From NCBI GenBank assembly GCA_012271065.1, contig JAAXHE010000118.1, forward strand, positions 1 through 7,741: 7,741 bases of DNA, in the 5' to 3' direction. The translations under genes and the position numbers were made by a program. The notes under the pieces are model-generated. The model was not told the origin of the DNA and did not search any database. It was given only the letters and a program-made list of their open reading frames with translations. Positions 1 through 5,841 of this stretch are shown here, piece after piece. Source of the DNA: Candidatus Latescibacterota bacterium. GTDB lineage: Bacteria > Latescibacterota > UBA2968 > GCA-2709665. The stretch's first letter is position 1. Each line of letters begins with the position of its first letter.

Positions 1-19
1 TGCGTTAGCCGTCAAAGGG

Positions 20-52
20 TACTAGTGGGCGATTTCAGAAGTATGTATCAAG
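20..52. mobile_element. Possible end of the IS630-like element
   Basis: Just downstream of the transposase stop codon there are about 30 bases before a TA dinucleotide at 20-21. IS630 elements insert at TA and end shortly after the transposase stop codon, so the element boundary could lie here. No matching inverted terminal repeat is visible at the other side, because that side of the element is lost. This is inference from element architecture only. Confidence 0.25.
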
Positions 53-178
53 TCAGGCGGCGGCATTGAGTTCGCGGAGCCTTTCTTCAAGGTCGCTGCG
101 TGTAAATTGCCACTTGAAGGGACTCGAGGTTTGGTTGTAGCGTCGCTGGAATCCGAGGATGCGGTTTTCCATTTTGAA
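53..178 (-). pseudogene. IS630-family transposase, C-terminal remnant
   Basis: Read on the minus strand, this stretch encodes about 40 residues ending at a TGA at 53-55. The recognisable segments are ILGFQRRYNQTSSPFKWQFT followed by RSDLEERLREL. The pattern of a YNQT-type motif, then PFKW, then FTR.DL is the familiar tail of IS630-family (DDE) transposases. The frame stays open only to a stop at 194-196, so the catalytic DDE domain and the helix-turn-helix part are absent. The remnant is therefore dead. Its truncated edge lies just before the ribosome binding site of the next gene. The call rests on motif recall, not a search. The rest of the element cannot lie upstream, since the missing N-terminal part should have been to the right. 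Confidence 0.72.
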
Positions 179-184
179 TGGTAA

Positions 185-191
185 AAGGAGG
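185..191 (+). promoter_or_regulatory. Ribosome binding site that sets the start at 196
   Basis: AAGGAGG lies four bases before the ATG at 196-198. A longer in-frame ATG at 178 would place this site inside the coding region and would put a charged, unlikely extension before the signal peptide. The ATG at 196 is therefore preferred. Confidence 0.75.
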
Positions 192-195
192 TTTT

Positions 196-915
196 ATGAT
201 TTTTCGCATTTTTCGCATTTTTCGCATACTGGCATTGCTGCTACTTATCGCTTCCAGCGCCAGAGCTCAAGACGCCCTGCAGTATAGTTTGTGGGAAACT
301 GCGCTGTTCAAAAGCACACCCGCTACTGTCGAAGATCTGCTGGAGGATATGTACAGGGTCCTGCCCCGAGATCAGGCATGGCCAGAACCGGCAAAGGGAC
401 TGCTGCTCAGAATTATCAACAAGCACTATGCAGGCGGGAAAGAGGCGGAGATACCGCCCTACCAGACGCCATCTCGATGTACTGTCTATGCGCACCATCC
501 AGACTATCTCATCTCACACCAAGCTGACGTCAGGTTTCTTCCCTATGCCGTCGAGATTATGTCAACAGATGCCCTTGCCGATTTCGGCGAGCCAGCCCTA
601 CCTCACATGATCAAGGCGCTCTACCACGACGAACTGCCGGGACGGCAGCGGGCAGCAGCGGCAGTGATTGACTCGATGTTTGTACGTGATTATCCGTTTA
701 TGCATGACAACAGAAACAAGGTCCTGATTCGTCAAGGCCTTCTATACGTGGCACAGCAAACCGATAACTGGGCCAACTCGCGCGCTGTCCTCGCCTTGAG
801 ATTCGTCAAAGACCAGCAGGTATCGTCTGTGCTGGAAGCGATTCGTACAGACGTCGCCTACCTGCCGCTGGTAAGGGGTATGGCGATGCAGGCGATTCAA
901 TTTTCACCTCGATAG
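196..915 (+). CDS. Secreted hypothetical protein with HEAT-like helical region
   Basis: The 239-residue product is not a family I recognise. Residues 1-24 form a clear signal peptide: a basic start made of three Phe-Arg-Ile units, a hydrophobic core (LALLLLIA, 12-19) and an Ala-Arg-Ala cleavage site at 22-24. The mature protein should therefore be periplasmic or exported. Residues about 125-215 are helix-rich and resemble HEAT or armadillo-type repeats: FGEPALPHMIKAL followed by an Arg-rich RQRAAAAVIDS helix, then NSRAVLALRFVKD with SSVLEAIRTD. Such repeats usually mediate protein binding. No catalytic motif is seen. There is one Cys in the mature part (Cys95) and no lipobox. The gene stands alone, between a transposase remnant and a gene on the other strand, and no promoter or terminator stands out. 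The start at 196 is chosen for its strong ribosome binding site. Coding status is well supported by signal peptide and length; function is unknown. Confidence 0.8.
   Translation: MIFRIFRIFRILALLLLIASSARAQDALQYSLWETALFKSTPATVEDLLEDMYRVLPRDQAWPEPAKGLLLRIINKHYAGGKEAEIPPYQTPSRCTVYAHHPDYLISHQADVRFLPYAVEIMSTDALADFGEPALPHMIKALYHDELPGRQRAAAAVIDSMFVRDYPFMHDNRNKVLIRQGLLYVAQQTDNWANSRAVLALRFVKDQQVSSVLEAIRTDVAYLPLVRGMAMQAIQFSPR
199..225 (+). repeat. Three tandem 9-bp units (ATTTTTCGC) in the signal peptide
   Basis: Three exact head-to-tail copies of ATTTTTCGC follow the start codon and encode Ile-Phe-Arg three times. Because the unit is nine bases, loss or gain of a copy would keep the reading frame and change the length and charge of the signal peptide's basic region. 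Confidence 0.9.
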
Positions 916-1054
916 CTGACGCTGCTCCCCCGACCCCGAGGCCTGCTCAGTACTTTATTCCCTAGTCCTGTCCCGGAAATAAGTTGCCTAAATTCGACCG
1001 CCGATTCATCCCCTCCTGCCGCCTCGCCTGCAGAGCGACTTTATCGACGGACTG

Positions 1055-2269
1055 TTATAGCTTCCAGTAGTCGTCGATGTCGCGCTGGTAGGCGTTCACT
1101 TTTCCGCTGATTACATCGTTGACCTTGACGATCTCACCGGATTTGCCTGATTCGTACAGCGCTTCGCTCACCGCCTTGCTGCGCAGGCCTTCCTCCGCGT
1201 CAATCTCCACGTTGCGTCCGGTGCTTATCGCGTCAATAAAGTCCCAGAGTTCCAGAGGCATTCCGCCGGTGATGCCGTAGGGAAACAGGCGTTCGTTCTC
1301 TTCTTCGCTCAGGCTCTTCCTGAACATATCCACAACCCGTTCCATGCTGTAGGTAACGCCGTCCAGGAGTTGGCACTCGCCGCGGAGCGCGCCTGCCGCC
1401 GGATGGAAGATATCGTATTCAACGATGGTGCCCTTGCTGCCCGTCAGGCTGAGTTGCAGAAAGCCCTTGCCGGGCGCGCTGTTGGTCCACGACCAGGTTC
1501 CGATAACCCCGCTCCTGAAATTGAAAATGCTGGTCCAGAAGTCTTCTCGCGTGTCGTTGATGATCCTCTTCCCCTTCCGGTGCGGGCGTTTCTCTATTTG
1601 CTCCACGCGCGCGTATACGCTGTCCACTTCACCGAACCAGTAGCGCATTGTATCCACCCAGTGGGCGCCGCTGTCCATCACCATGCCGCAGCCGCCCAGC
1701 CGACGGTCGACTCGCCAGTGCCAGTCCTGGATATGCTTCGGGTCCTGCCACGACGCGCTTGCGGCCAGCCAGAAACGCGGTTTTCCCATCAGACCCCCGG
1801 CGTTGAACGCCCAGTGGATCGCGCGCTGCCCGACGCTGCGGCGGCACTGTTCGGCCGTTGCGGCAATGCGTTTGTGTTTCTTCGCGGCGGCGATTATCTT
1901 TTTCGTGGCCTTCACGGTGATACCGATGGGTTTTTCGCAGATGATGTTCACGCCGCCGGAAAGCAGCTCGCACGCCAGCACGTGGTGCAGCCCGTGTGGC
2001 CCGCAGATATCGGCGCCGTCCAGATGCTTCTCGCCGTTGAGCAATTCCTCTACGGTCCGGTAGGCGTTTACAGACTCGCCGATGTGGCCTTCAATCCGTT
2101 CCGCCATGGCGGTGGCGCGTTCCGGAACGTCGTCCACGGCGGCGACGATGCGGAAACGCGTTTCGTTTCTTTCCATGAGTTCGGCGTAACCCCTGAGATG
2201 CGCGCCTGCGATACCGCCGCAGCCAACGATGGCGAGGTTTACCGTCTTGCCGCCCGATTTTCTGGCCAT
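1055..2269 (-). CDS. Gfo/Idh/MocA family NAD(P)-dependent oxidoreductase
   Basis: This 404-residue cytoplasmic protein belongs to the family that includes glucose-fructose oxidoreductase, inositol 2-dehydrogenase and MocA. These enzymes oxidise or reduce a hydroxyl group of a sugar, inositol or related compound with NAD(P). The N-terminal Rossmann fold shows NLAIVGCGGIAGAH at about 11-24, with Asp46-Asp47 at the end of the second strand, which tends to favour NAD over NADP. The conserved EKP motif is at 112-114. The C-terminal domain carries LGGCGMVMDSGAHWVD at 191-206, giving the family's Asp199, His203 and Asp206, where His203 is the likely catalytic residue. The ending WDFIDAI...AEEGLRSKAVSEALYES is typical. 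The start at 2269 has AAAGGAA just before it. An in-frame ATG at 2285-2287 would add six residues but lacks a good site. A longer frame back to 2440 would begin upstream of the predicted promoter. The gene is divergent from the amidohydrolase at 2569. The substrate cannot be named. Confidence 0.93.
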   Translation of the reverse strand: MARKSGGKTVNLAIVGCGGIAGAHLRGYAELMERNETRFRIVAAVDDVPERATAMAERIEGHIGESVNAYRTVEELLNGEKHLDGADICGPHGLHHVLACELLSGGVNIICEKPIGITVKATKKIIAAAKKHKRIAATAEQCRRSVGQRAIHWAFNAGGLMGKPRFWLAASASWQDPKHIQDWHWRVDRRLGGCGMVMDSGAHWVDTMRYWFGEVDSVYARVEQIEKRPHRKGKRIINDTREDFWTSIFNFRSGVIGTWSWTNSAPGKGFLQLSLTGSKGTIVEYDIFHPAAGALRGECQLLDGVTYSMERVVDMFRKSLSEEENERLFPYGITGGMPLELWDFIDAISTGRNVEIDAEEGLRSKAVSEALYESGKSGEIVKVNDVISGKVNAYQRDIDDYWKL

Positions 2270-2273
2270 GCCG

Positions 2274-2280
2274 TTCCTTT
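2274..2280 (-). promoter_or_regulatory. Ribosome binding site for the oxidoreductase start at 2269
   Basis: On the minus strand AAAGGAA sits four bases before the ATG at 2267-2269. The glycosyltransferase gene at 4604 has the same AAAGGAAC core before its start, which supports this choice over the ATG at 2285-2287. Confidence 0.65.
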
Positions 2281-2348
2281 CACTCATATCCGTGATCTGA
2301 TGTCGAGGCCCTGGTAGTAAACGGCCCGGTTTCCTGTATGCGGATTCC

Positions 2349-2376
2349 ATATTACCCGGTCCGGGTGAATTGTCAA
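2349..2376 (-). promoter_or_regulatory. Sigma70-like promoter of the oxidoreductase gene
   Basis: On the minus strand a perfect TTGACA (-35, 2371-2376) is followed after 16 bases by TAATAT (-10, 2349-2354), which matches four of six consensus bases. Transcription would begin near 2342 and leave a leader of about 70 bases before the start codon at 2269. The spacing and direction fit the gene. The spacer is filled by a palindrome, listed separately. Confidence 0.6.
2354..2366. promoter_or_regulatory. Palindromic operator candidate in the promoter spacer
   Basis: ACCCGGTCCGGGT is a perfect inverted repeat of six bases around one central base. It fills most of the spacer of the predicted promoter and touches its -10 element. 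A dimeric repressor bound here would block RNA polymerase. No regulator gene is in the window, so its identity is unknown. Confidence 0.5.
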
Positions 2377-2552
2377 GCCGTTTGTTCGTGGTGTAAGGAA
2401 ACCCGGCCCACCGGTTCGAAGAATCGCGTTGCCGTTCCACAAGAACCCGTTTCTGAACTTTCCGGAGTTGAACGCCACACCGTCGTTTGTCCAGTCAGGT
2501 CGTTCCCCCGTGAATCCCTTCGTTTCATTGTGTATCCAATTAATACCCCATT

Positions 2553-2560
2553 AAGGAGGT
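2553..2560 (+). promoter_or_regulatory. Near-perfect ribosome binding site of the amidohydrolase
   Basis: AAGGAGGT matches the 16S rRNA anti-Shine-Dalgarno sequence over eight bases and lies eight bases before the ATG at 2569. It fixes the start codon firmly and predicts efficient translation. Confidence 0.85.
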
Positions 2561-2568
2561 AAGACAAG

Positions 2569-3438
2569 ATGTTGATTGACGCACATAACCATCCCAACTG
2601 GCACGGCTACGATGCGAAACGAATTCTGAACAACATGGATGAGCAGGGCATTGACAGGATGTGGCTGTTTACCTGGGAGGCGCCGGAAGACGAATACAAT
2701 CCGTCCTATCACAAGGCCCTGCCTCCCGGCGGGACAGGCATTCCGCTCGAAGACGTGCTGCAGGTGGGAAGGGAGGCGCGCGACCGCTTCGTGCTGGGCT
2801 ATTTCCCGCACCCCAAGAGGCCCGATGCGGCCGATCGCCTTCGTGCGGCGCACGAAATACACGGCATCCAGGTTGCCAGTGAGATGAAGGTGCGCGTCCT
2901 GTTCGACGACCCGGATGCGATTCAGCTATATAACGCGTGCGCTGAAATGAAACTGCCCATAACGATCCATCTCGACTATCCCATCAACCACGGCCGGGGG
3001 AACTATCCCAGACCTAACTACTGGTACGGCGGGAGTATCGAGGCGTTCGAGCGGGCGATCGCGGCCTGCCCGGAATCGACCTTCATCGGCCACGCGCCAG
3101 GGTTCTGGGCACATATCTCGGGAGACGATCTCTACGACAAACAGTCGTATCCGAATGCGCCGGTGCTTCCGGGGGGAAAATTGTGGGATTTGATGCGACA
3201 GTACGACAATCTGTGGGCAGACCTCTCCGCGGGCTCGGCGCTGAACGCGCTCAAGCGTGACCCGGGGACCGGAACGAAATTCCTCATCGAGTTTCAGGAT
3301 AAATTGCTGTGGGGGCGGGACTATTTCGACACAGCGCTGATGGATTTCTTCCAGGGCCTGTCGTTGCCCAGTGACGCGTATGACAAGATTACCTATCTGA
3401 ACGCGTTGCGTATTCTGGGCGAATCCGTGCCGGGTTAG
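2569..3438 (+). CDS. Amidohydrolase-2 family metal-dependent hydrolase (TIM barrel)
   Basis: The 289-residue protein starts with MLIDAHNHPNW, the HxH metal-binding motif (His6, His8) of the amidohydrolase-2 branch of the amidohydrolase superfamily. Further expected ligands follow: His134 in ITIHLDYP, His175 in FIGHAPGFW and Asp251 in LLWGRDYF. The ending YLNALRILG matches the usual terminal helix. A SEMK segment at 104-107 precedes LFDDP, as in several members. The family hydrolyses or decarboxylates ring compounds and lactones with a divalent metal, usually in the cytoplasm; no signal peptide is present here. All metal positions are intact, so the enzyme should be active. It is divergent from a Gfo/Idh/MocA dehydrogenase. 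Such pairs are common in sugar and inositol breakdown, where a dehydrogenase makes a lactone and a hydrolase opens it, but that role is inference here. It converges on the glycosyltransferase gene, 47 bases away, with no clear terminator between them. Confidence 0.9.
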   Translation: MLIDAHNHPNWHGYDAKRILNNMDEQGIDRMWLFTWEAPEDEYNPSYHKALPPGGTGIPLEDVLQVGREARDRFVLGYFPHPKRPDAADRLRAAHEIHGIQVASEMKVRVLFDDPDAIQLYNACAEMKLPITIHLDYPINHGRGNYPRPNYWYGGSIEAFERAIAACPESTFIGHAPGFWAHISGDDLYDKQSYPNAPVLPGGKLWDLMRQYDNLWADLSAGSALNALKRDPGTGTKFLIEFQDKLLWGRDYFDTALMDFFQGLSLPSDAYDKITYLNALRILGESVPG

Positions 3439-3485
3439 ACCGGTTTCCCTCCGCACAAAAAAGCCGGCGATCCTTAAGACAGCTT

Positions 3486-4604
3486 CTAAGACTTGACAAA
3501 CTCTGTAAGTTTCCGGGCGTACGCCACGTTGCCATACTCCTTGAGGATCCGGTCCTGCGCGCGCGCCGCGGCGTTTTTCCGCTGGGTTTCGTGTTCCAGC
3601 CACCATCGCGCTTTTTGCTGGAGCTCATCCAGGTCGGCCCACGTGTCAATCTCCGTGCCGACGTCGAAGATTTCCTCGATGCCCGCCACATAATCGGTCA
3701 GCATGAACCCGCCGCTGCCGGTGATTGCGGTGTCTCGCTGATTCAGATAGCCGTGGGAATCGGGCGAATTGTGCTGGTTAATATTGACCCTGGAGGCCTT
3801 GTACACGCCCGGAAGCTCCATATAACTCCGAAATCCGCGGTAGGAATATCTGGGCAGGTCCTGAAACGTGCCGAAACCCAGTCCCCCGTATACGTGGACC
3901 CTTCCCAGGTCTCTGAGTGCGGCGACCACATCCTGTCTCAGCGCGCGCTGGGCCGGAAAGGGGATGGTGTGGGTGATCCGTTTGACCAGGTCTTCGGATT
4001 CCAGGTACTCGTCCGGGCTGCCGCCTTCCTTTGTGTATAACGACATGATGGTGACGGAGACGTCACATTCCTCGTGTCGCGCCGGTCTGGCGAAACGATG
4101 CAGCTCCATTGCCGGCGGCGGATACAGCACGATAGCCTTTATTCCTCGTTTTGCATAGACATCCACACTTTCCCTGCAACACGTCGCGGCATATTCGAAT
4201 TCGCGTGTGAAATGCGGGCTTCGGAGCAGGTCCCACGGATCGTCCTGGGTGTGTGTTACGGTTTTGCACCAGGGAAATCGCTCTCGCAGTTCCCCGATGA
4301 GCCCCGGCGGCCGGTCGTCCTTGCTGAACCACCAGATGAGCAGTTCCGGTTCGTGCTCGATGACGGTTCTGAACAGACCCTCCTGGAACGCGCCGACGTC
4401 CCTGTATTTCAGGTCCCACGTTTCGTGAGGAGGGATGATGTCGGCCTCCTCCTTTGCCAGTGCGACATCCGCTTCGAGATTCGCCTCGATACACCCGCGC
4501 GTGGGCTGATAGAGGACATCGTAACCGATGCTCTTGAACCCGTGCTGAATGCTCCAGAGGGATTGCCCTGGCAGGAATCCGCCCAGCAGGAGGACTTTCG
4601 GCAT
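3486..4604 (-). CDS. CgeB-like glycosyltransferase family protein
   Basis: This 372-residue protein has the two-domain layout of CgeB/YkvP-like GT-B glycosyltransferases. The N-terminal half begins MPKVLLLGGFLPGQS and contains a Trp-Trp-Phe strand (91-93) and the HTQDDPW segment (118-124), resembling the DDP motif of this group. The C-terminal half has the most typical stretch: SRVNINQHN (271-279), an Arg at 290, then SGGFMLTDYV (297-306) and GIEEIFDVGTEIDTW (308-322), with an EL.QKARWWL helix after it. In relatives these parts bind the nucleotide-sugar donor. A role in glycosylating a surface polysaccharide, protein or spore-coat-like layer is plausible, but donor and acceptor are unknown. 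No signal peptide or membrane segment is seen. The start at 4604 has AAAGGAA six bases upstream. The gene stands alone rather than in a visible polysaccharide cluster. It could also be a non-catalytic family member. Confidence 0.82.
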   Translation of the reverse strand: MPKVLLLGGFLPGQSLWSIQHGFKSIGYDVLYQPTRGCIEANLEADVALAKEEADIIPPHETWDLKYRDVGAFQEGLFRTVIEHEPELLIWWFSKDDRPPGLIGELRERFPWCKTVTHTQDDPWDLLRSPHFTREFEYAATCCRESVDVYAKRGIKAIVLYPPPAMELHRFARPARHEECDVSVTIMSLYTKEGGSPDEYLESEDLVKRITHTIPFPAQRALRQDVVAALRDLGRVHVYGGLGFGTFQDLPRYSYRGFRSYMELPGVYKASRVNINQHNSPDSHGYLNQRDTAITGSGGFMLTDYVAGIEEIFDVGTEIDTWADLDELQQKARWWLEHETQRKNAAARAQDRILKEYGNVAYARKLTEFVKS

Positions 4605-4638
4605 CTTCAGTTCCTTTCAGGTCAGGAATTGCGACCGT

Positions 4639-4668
4639 TTGACGTATTTATCCGCCACGCGGTATTCT
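4639..4668 (+). promoter_or_regulatory. Weak promoter candidate before the palindrome
   Basis: TTGACG (4639-4644) and TATTCT (4663-4668) are 18 bases apart on the plus strand, giving a five-of-six and a four-of-six match. The predicted start near 4675 falls inside the palindrome at 4672-4691. It could drive the membrane protein gene at 4968 with a leader of about 290 bases, but a nearer TATAAC at 4755-4760 is an alternative. Confidence 0.3.
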
Positions 4669-4671
4669 CAT

Positions 4672-4691
4672 GGGCGACCGGCCGGTCGCCC
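4672..4691. repeat. 20-bp perfect palindrome
   Basis: The half-site GGGCGACCGG is followed directly by its exact reverse complement, with no loop bases. It is extremely GC-rich and is flanked by ATAGCC-type unique sequence. It resembles the dispersed GGGCGACC...GGTCGCCC hairpins scattered between genes in many bacterial genomes. A regulator-binding or terminator role is also possible, but no T-run follows on either strand. Confidence 0.85.
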
Positions 4692-4858
4692 CTACAATAG
4701 CCATGCAGGTGTCAACTGGGACCGCCAGGCAACCGGATACCGCTGTCGGGCGTGTATAACACTAAGGGCGATTCCCTTCGATTCCGTCTGCGGCACCGGC
4801 CCCTTCGGTTCCCTACGACGACCGAAAGATAGATGAATCGATGTTCGTCCGAAAGACG

Positions 4859-4889
4859 AAAGCGGCCCGGTTTACCTGACCCGCTTTTT
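4859..4889 (+). terminator. Terminator-like hairpin 1 in the UnbU-like gene leader
   Basis: AAAGCGG (4859-4865) pairs exactly with CCGCTTT (4881-4887) across a 15-base loop, and the T-run reaches 4889. The stem is only moderate and the loop is long. It lies about 80 bases before the gene start, so it could be an attenuator rather than the end of an upstream gene, since the upstream gene is on the other strand. Confidence 0.4.
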
Positions 4890-4895
4890 GGGTTG

Positions 4896-4911
4896 CCCGC
4901 GACGGGTTTTT
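4896..4911 (+). terminator. Terminator-like hairpin 2 in the UnbU-like gene leader
   Basis: CCCG (4896-4899) and CGGG (4903-4906) enclose a three-base loop and are followed directly by five T residues. The stem is very short, so it would be weak alone. Its closeness to hairpin 1, with CCCG and GGGT segments that could pair in other ways, suggests a switchable leader, but this is unproven. Confidence 0.35.
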
Positions 4912-4953
4912 GTACTTACTTGGAATCGGGGACCTTTGCACGTGGCGCGTCGA

Positions 4954-4960
4954 ACGGAGG
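4954..4960 (+). promoter_or_regulatory. Ribosome binding site that sets a TTG start at 4968
   Basis: ACGGAGG is seven bases before the TTG at 4968-4970, ideal spacing. The upstream ATG at 4833 has no comparable site, so the rarer TTG is preferred as the start. Confidence 0.7.
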
Positions 4961-4967
4961 TGTTGCG

Positions 4968-5825
4968 TTGACGACGGACACGGACCTGACTGCACACCGG
5001 ACTTCAATACGTTCGTGGTGGTCTGCCGACGGTCACCGGTTCCTGCCGCCGGCGCTCATCACCTGCATATTGATTGGCAGCCAGATTACATATGGAATTC
5101 TTGAGGGTCTGTCGAAAACGGCATTGGCCATCGCGGTCGCAGTTGGCGTGGAGGGTCTGCTGGGCAGACTGCATGGGAGCCGTAAACCGAATTTCGTGAG
5201 CGGATACATCACCGGAATCAGCGTAGGGATTCTGATCCGCTCGCTATGGTTGTGGCCCTATGCGCTTTGCAGCGCGGTCTCGATTCTGTCCAAGTATGTG
5301 GTCCGATGGCGCGGCAGGCATCTATGGAACCCGTCCAATCTCGGCGTCAGCGCGATGTTCTTCCTTGCGCCGGAAATGGCGGCGGGGCTGAGTATTCAGT
5401 GGGGTAACGCCGTCTGGGTCATGCTGGTGATCTGGGTATTTGGCTGGATGGCGGTCTGGCGGGTAAAGCGGCTGCACATCTGCCTGACGTACGTGGTGAG
5501 TTTCCTGGTGTTCGGGTTTGTACGAAGTCTTGTCACGGGGCAGGCGTATCTGGCCGGTGTGGCGCCCATTACCGGTCCGATGTACCAGCTGTTTATTTTC
5601 TTCATGATTACGGATCCAAAAACAACGGTGAACACAGTGCGTGGCCAGTGCTGGGTTGCGTTTACCGTGGCTGCGGTTGAAGCCGGACTGCGTCTGTACG
5701 AGCAGGTCTATGCCCCGTTCTATGCGTTGTTTCTCGTTGGACCCTGCGCGGTGGCAACGGAGATATGGTTGGAGAAGCGTGGCGTGTCTGGGGAAATTGG
5801 GGCCCGAGGTGAAGTCGGTGGTTGA
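4968..5825 (+). CDS. UnbU-like / RnfD-NqrB family integral membrane protein
   Basis: From the TTG start the product is 285 residues with about eight to ten hydrophobic segments and little soluble sequence. Several motifs match the NqrB/RnfD membrane-subunit family and especially its stand-alone UnbU-like branch: SGYITGISVG at 78-87, the HLWNPSN segment at 118-124 (compare the NIFNPA or HIFNPSN motif of the family) and FFMITDPKTT at 211-220 (compare FFMATDP in NqrB and RnfD). In Rnf and Nqr complexes these subunits carry quinone or flavin electrons across the membrane. Here no other rnf or nqr gene is present, and the flavinylation motif SGAT was not found, so a direct Rnf role is unlikely. 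UnbU homologues are annotated in enediyne clusters, but none is seen here. The gene is followed 28 bases later by hpf in the same direction, suggesting co-transcription. Function is inferred only at family level. Confidence 0.82.
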   Translation: MTTDTDLTAHRTSIRSWWSADGHRFLPPALITCILIGSQITYGILEGLSKTALAIAVAVGVEGLLGRLHGSRKPNFVSGYITGISVGILIRSLWLWPYALCSAVSILSKYVVRWRGRHLWNPSNLGVSAMFFLAPEMAAGLSIQWGNAVWVMLVIWVFGWMAVWRVKRLHICLTYVVSFLVFGFVRSLVTGQAYLAGVAPITGPMYQLFIFFMITDPKTTVNTVRGQCWVAFTVAAVEAGLRLYEQVYAPFYALFLVGPCAVATEIWLEKRGVSGEIGARGEVGG

Positions 5826-5841
5826 CGGTGCAACCATGTGC

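Larger units (their letters stand above)
2270..2568. other. Divergent intergenic region
   Basis: About 300 bases separate the two divergent genes. The left half contains the leader, promoter and palindrome for the oxidoreductase. No convincing promoter was found on the plus strand for the amidohydrolase, only its ribosome binding site at the right end. A 64-codon minus-strand frame from a GTG at 2478 to a TGA at 2284-2286 covers the middle. It has no ribosome binding site and no family I recognise, so it is not called as a gene. Confidence 0.6.
4605..4967. other. Long intergenic region between divergent genes
   Basis: These 363 bases separate the glycosyltransferase (minus) from the UnbU-like gene (plus). 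From left to right they hold the glycosyltransferase ribosome binding site, a weak promoter candidate, a 20-bp palindrome, a TATAAC box at 4755-4760, a small hairpin (TTCGGT at 4804-4809 with ACCGAA at 4821-4826) and two terminator-like hairpins. The frame continues open to an ATG at 4833, but that extension is Arg-rich, overlaps the hairpins and has no ribosome binding site, so it is treated as non-coding. Confidence 0.65.

Noticed and set aside
178..195. Upstream ATG at 178 as the start of the secreted protein
   Set aside because: It lies before the AAGGAGG site at 185-191, which serves the ATG at 196, and it would bury the signal peptide behind a charged extension.
916..1054. Small gene, RNA or terminator between the secreted protein and the oxidoreductase
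   Set aside because: No start with a ribosome binding site, no stable hairpin with a T-run and no RNA signature could be seen.
1370..2317. Plus-strand open frame of 315 codons inside the oxidoreductase gene
   Set aside because: It is the antisense shadow of a gene with clear family motifs; its product is Ala/Arg/His-rich without recognisable domains.
3439..3485. Terminator between the convergent amidohydrolase and glycosyltransferase genes
   Set aside because: Only imperfect CCGG-TTT / AAAGCCGG pairing was found, with a bulge and no clean T-run after the stem.
2926..3606. Minus-strand open frame of 226 codons across the amidohydrolase and the glycosyltransferase end
   Set aside because: It overlaps two genes with conserved active-site or family motifs, is Arg/Val-rich and has no family features.
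4833..4967. N-terminal extension of the UnbU-like protein from ATG 4833
   Set aside because: There is no ribosome binding site, the added residues are unlike the family, and the region contains both terminator-like hairpins; the TTG at 4968 has a good site.
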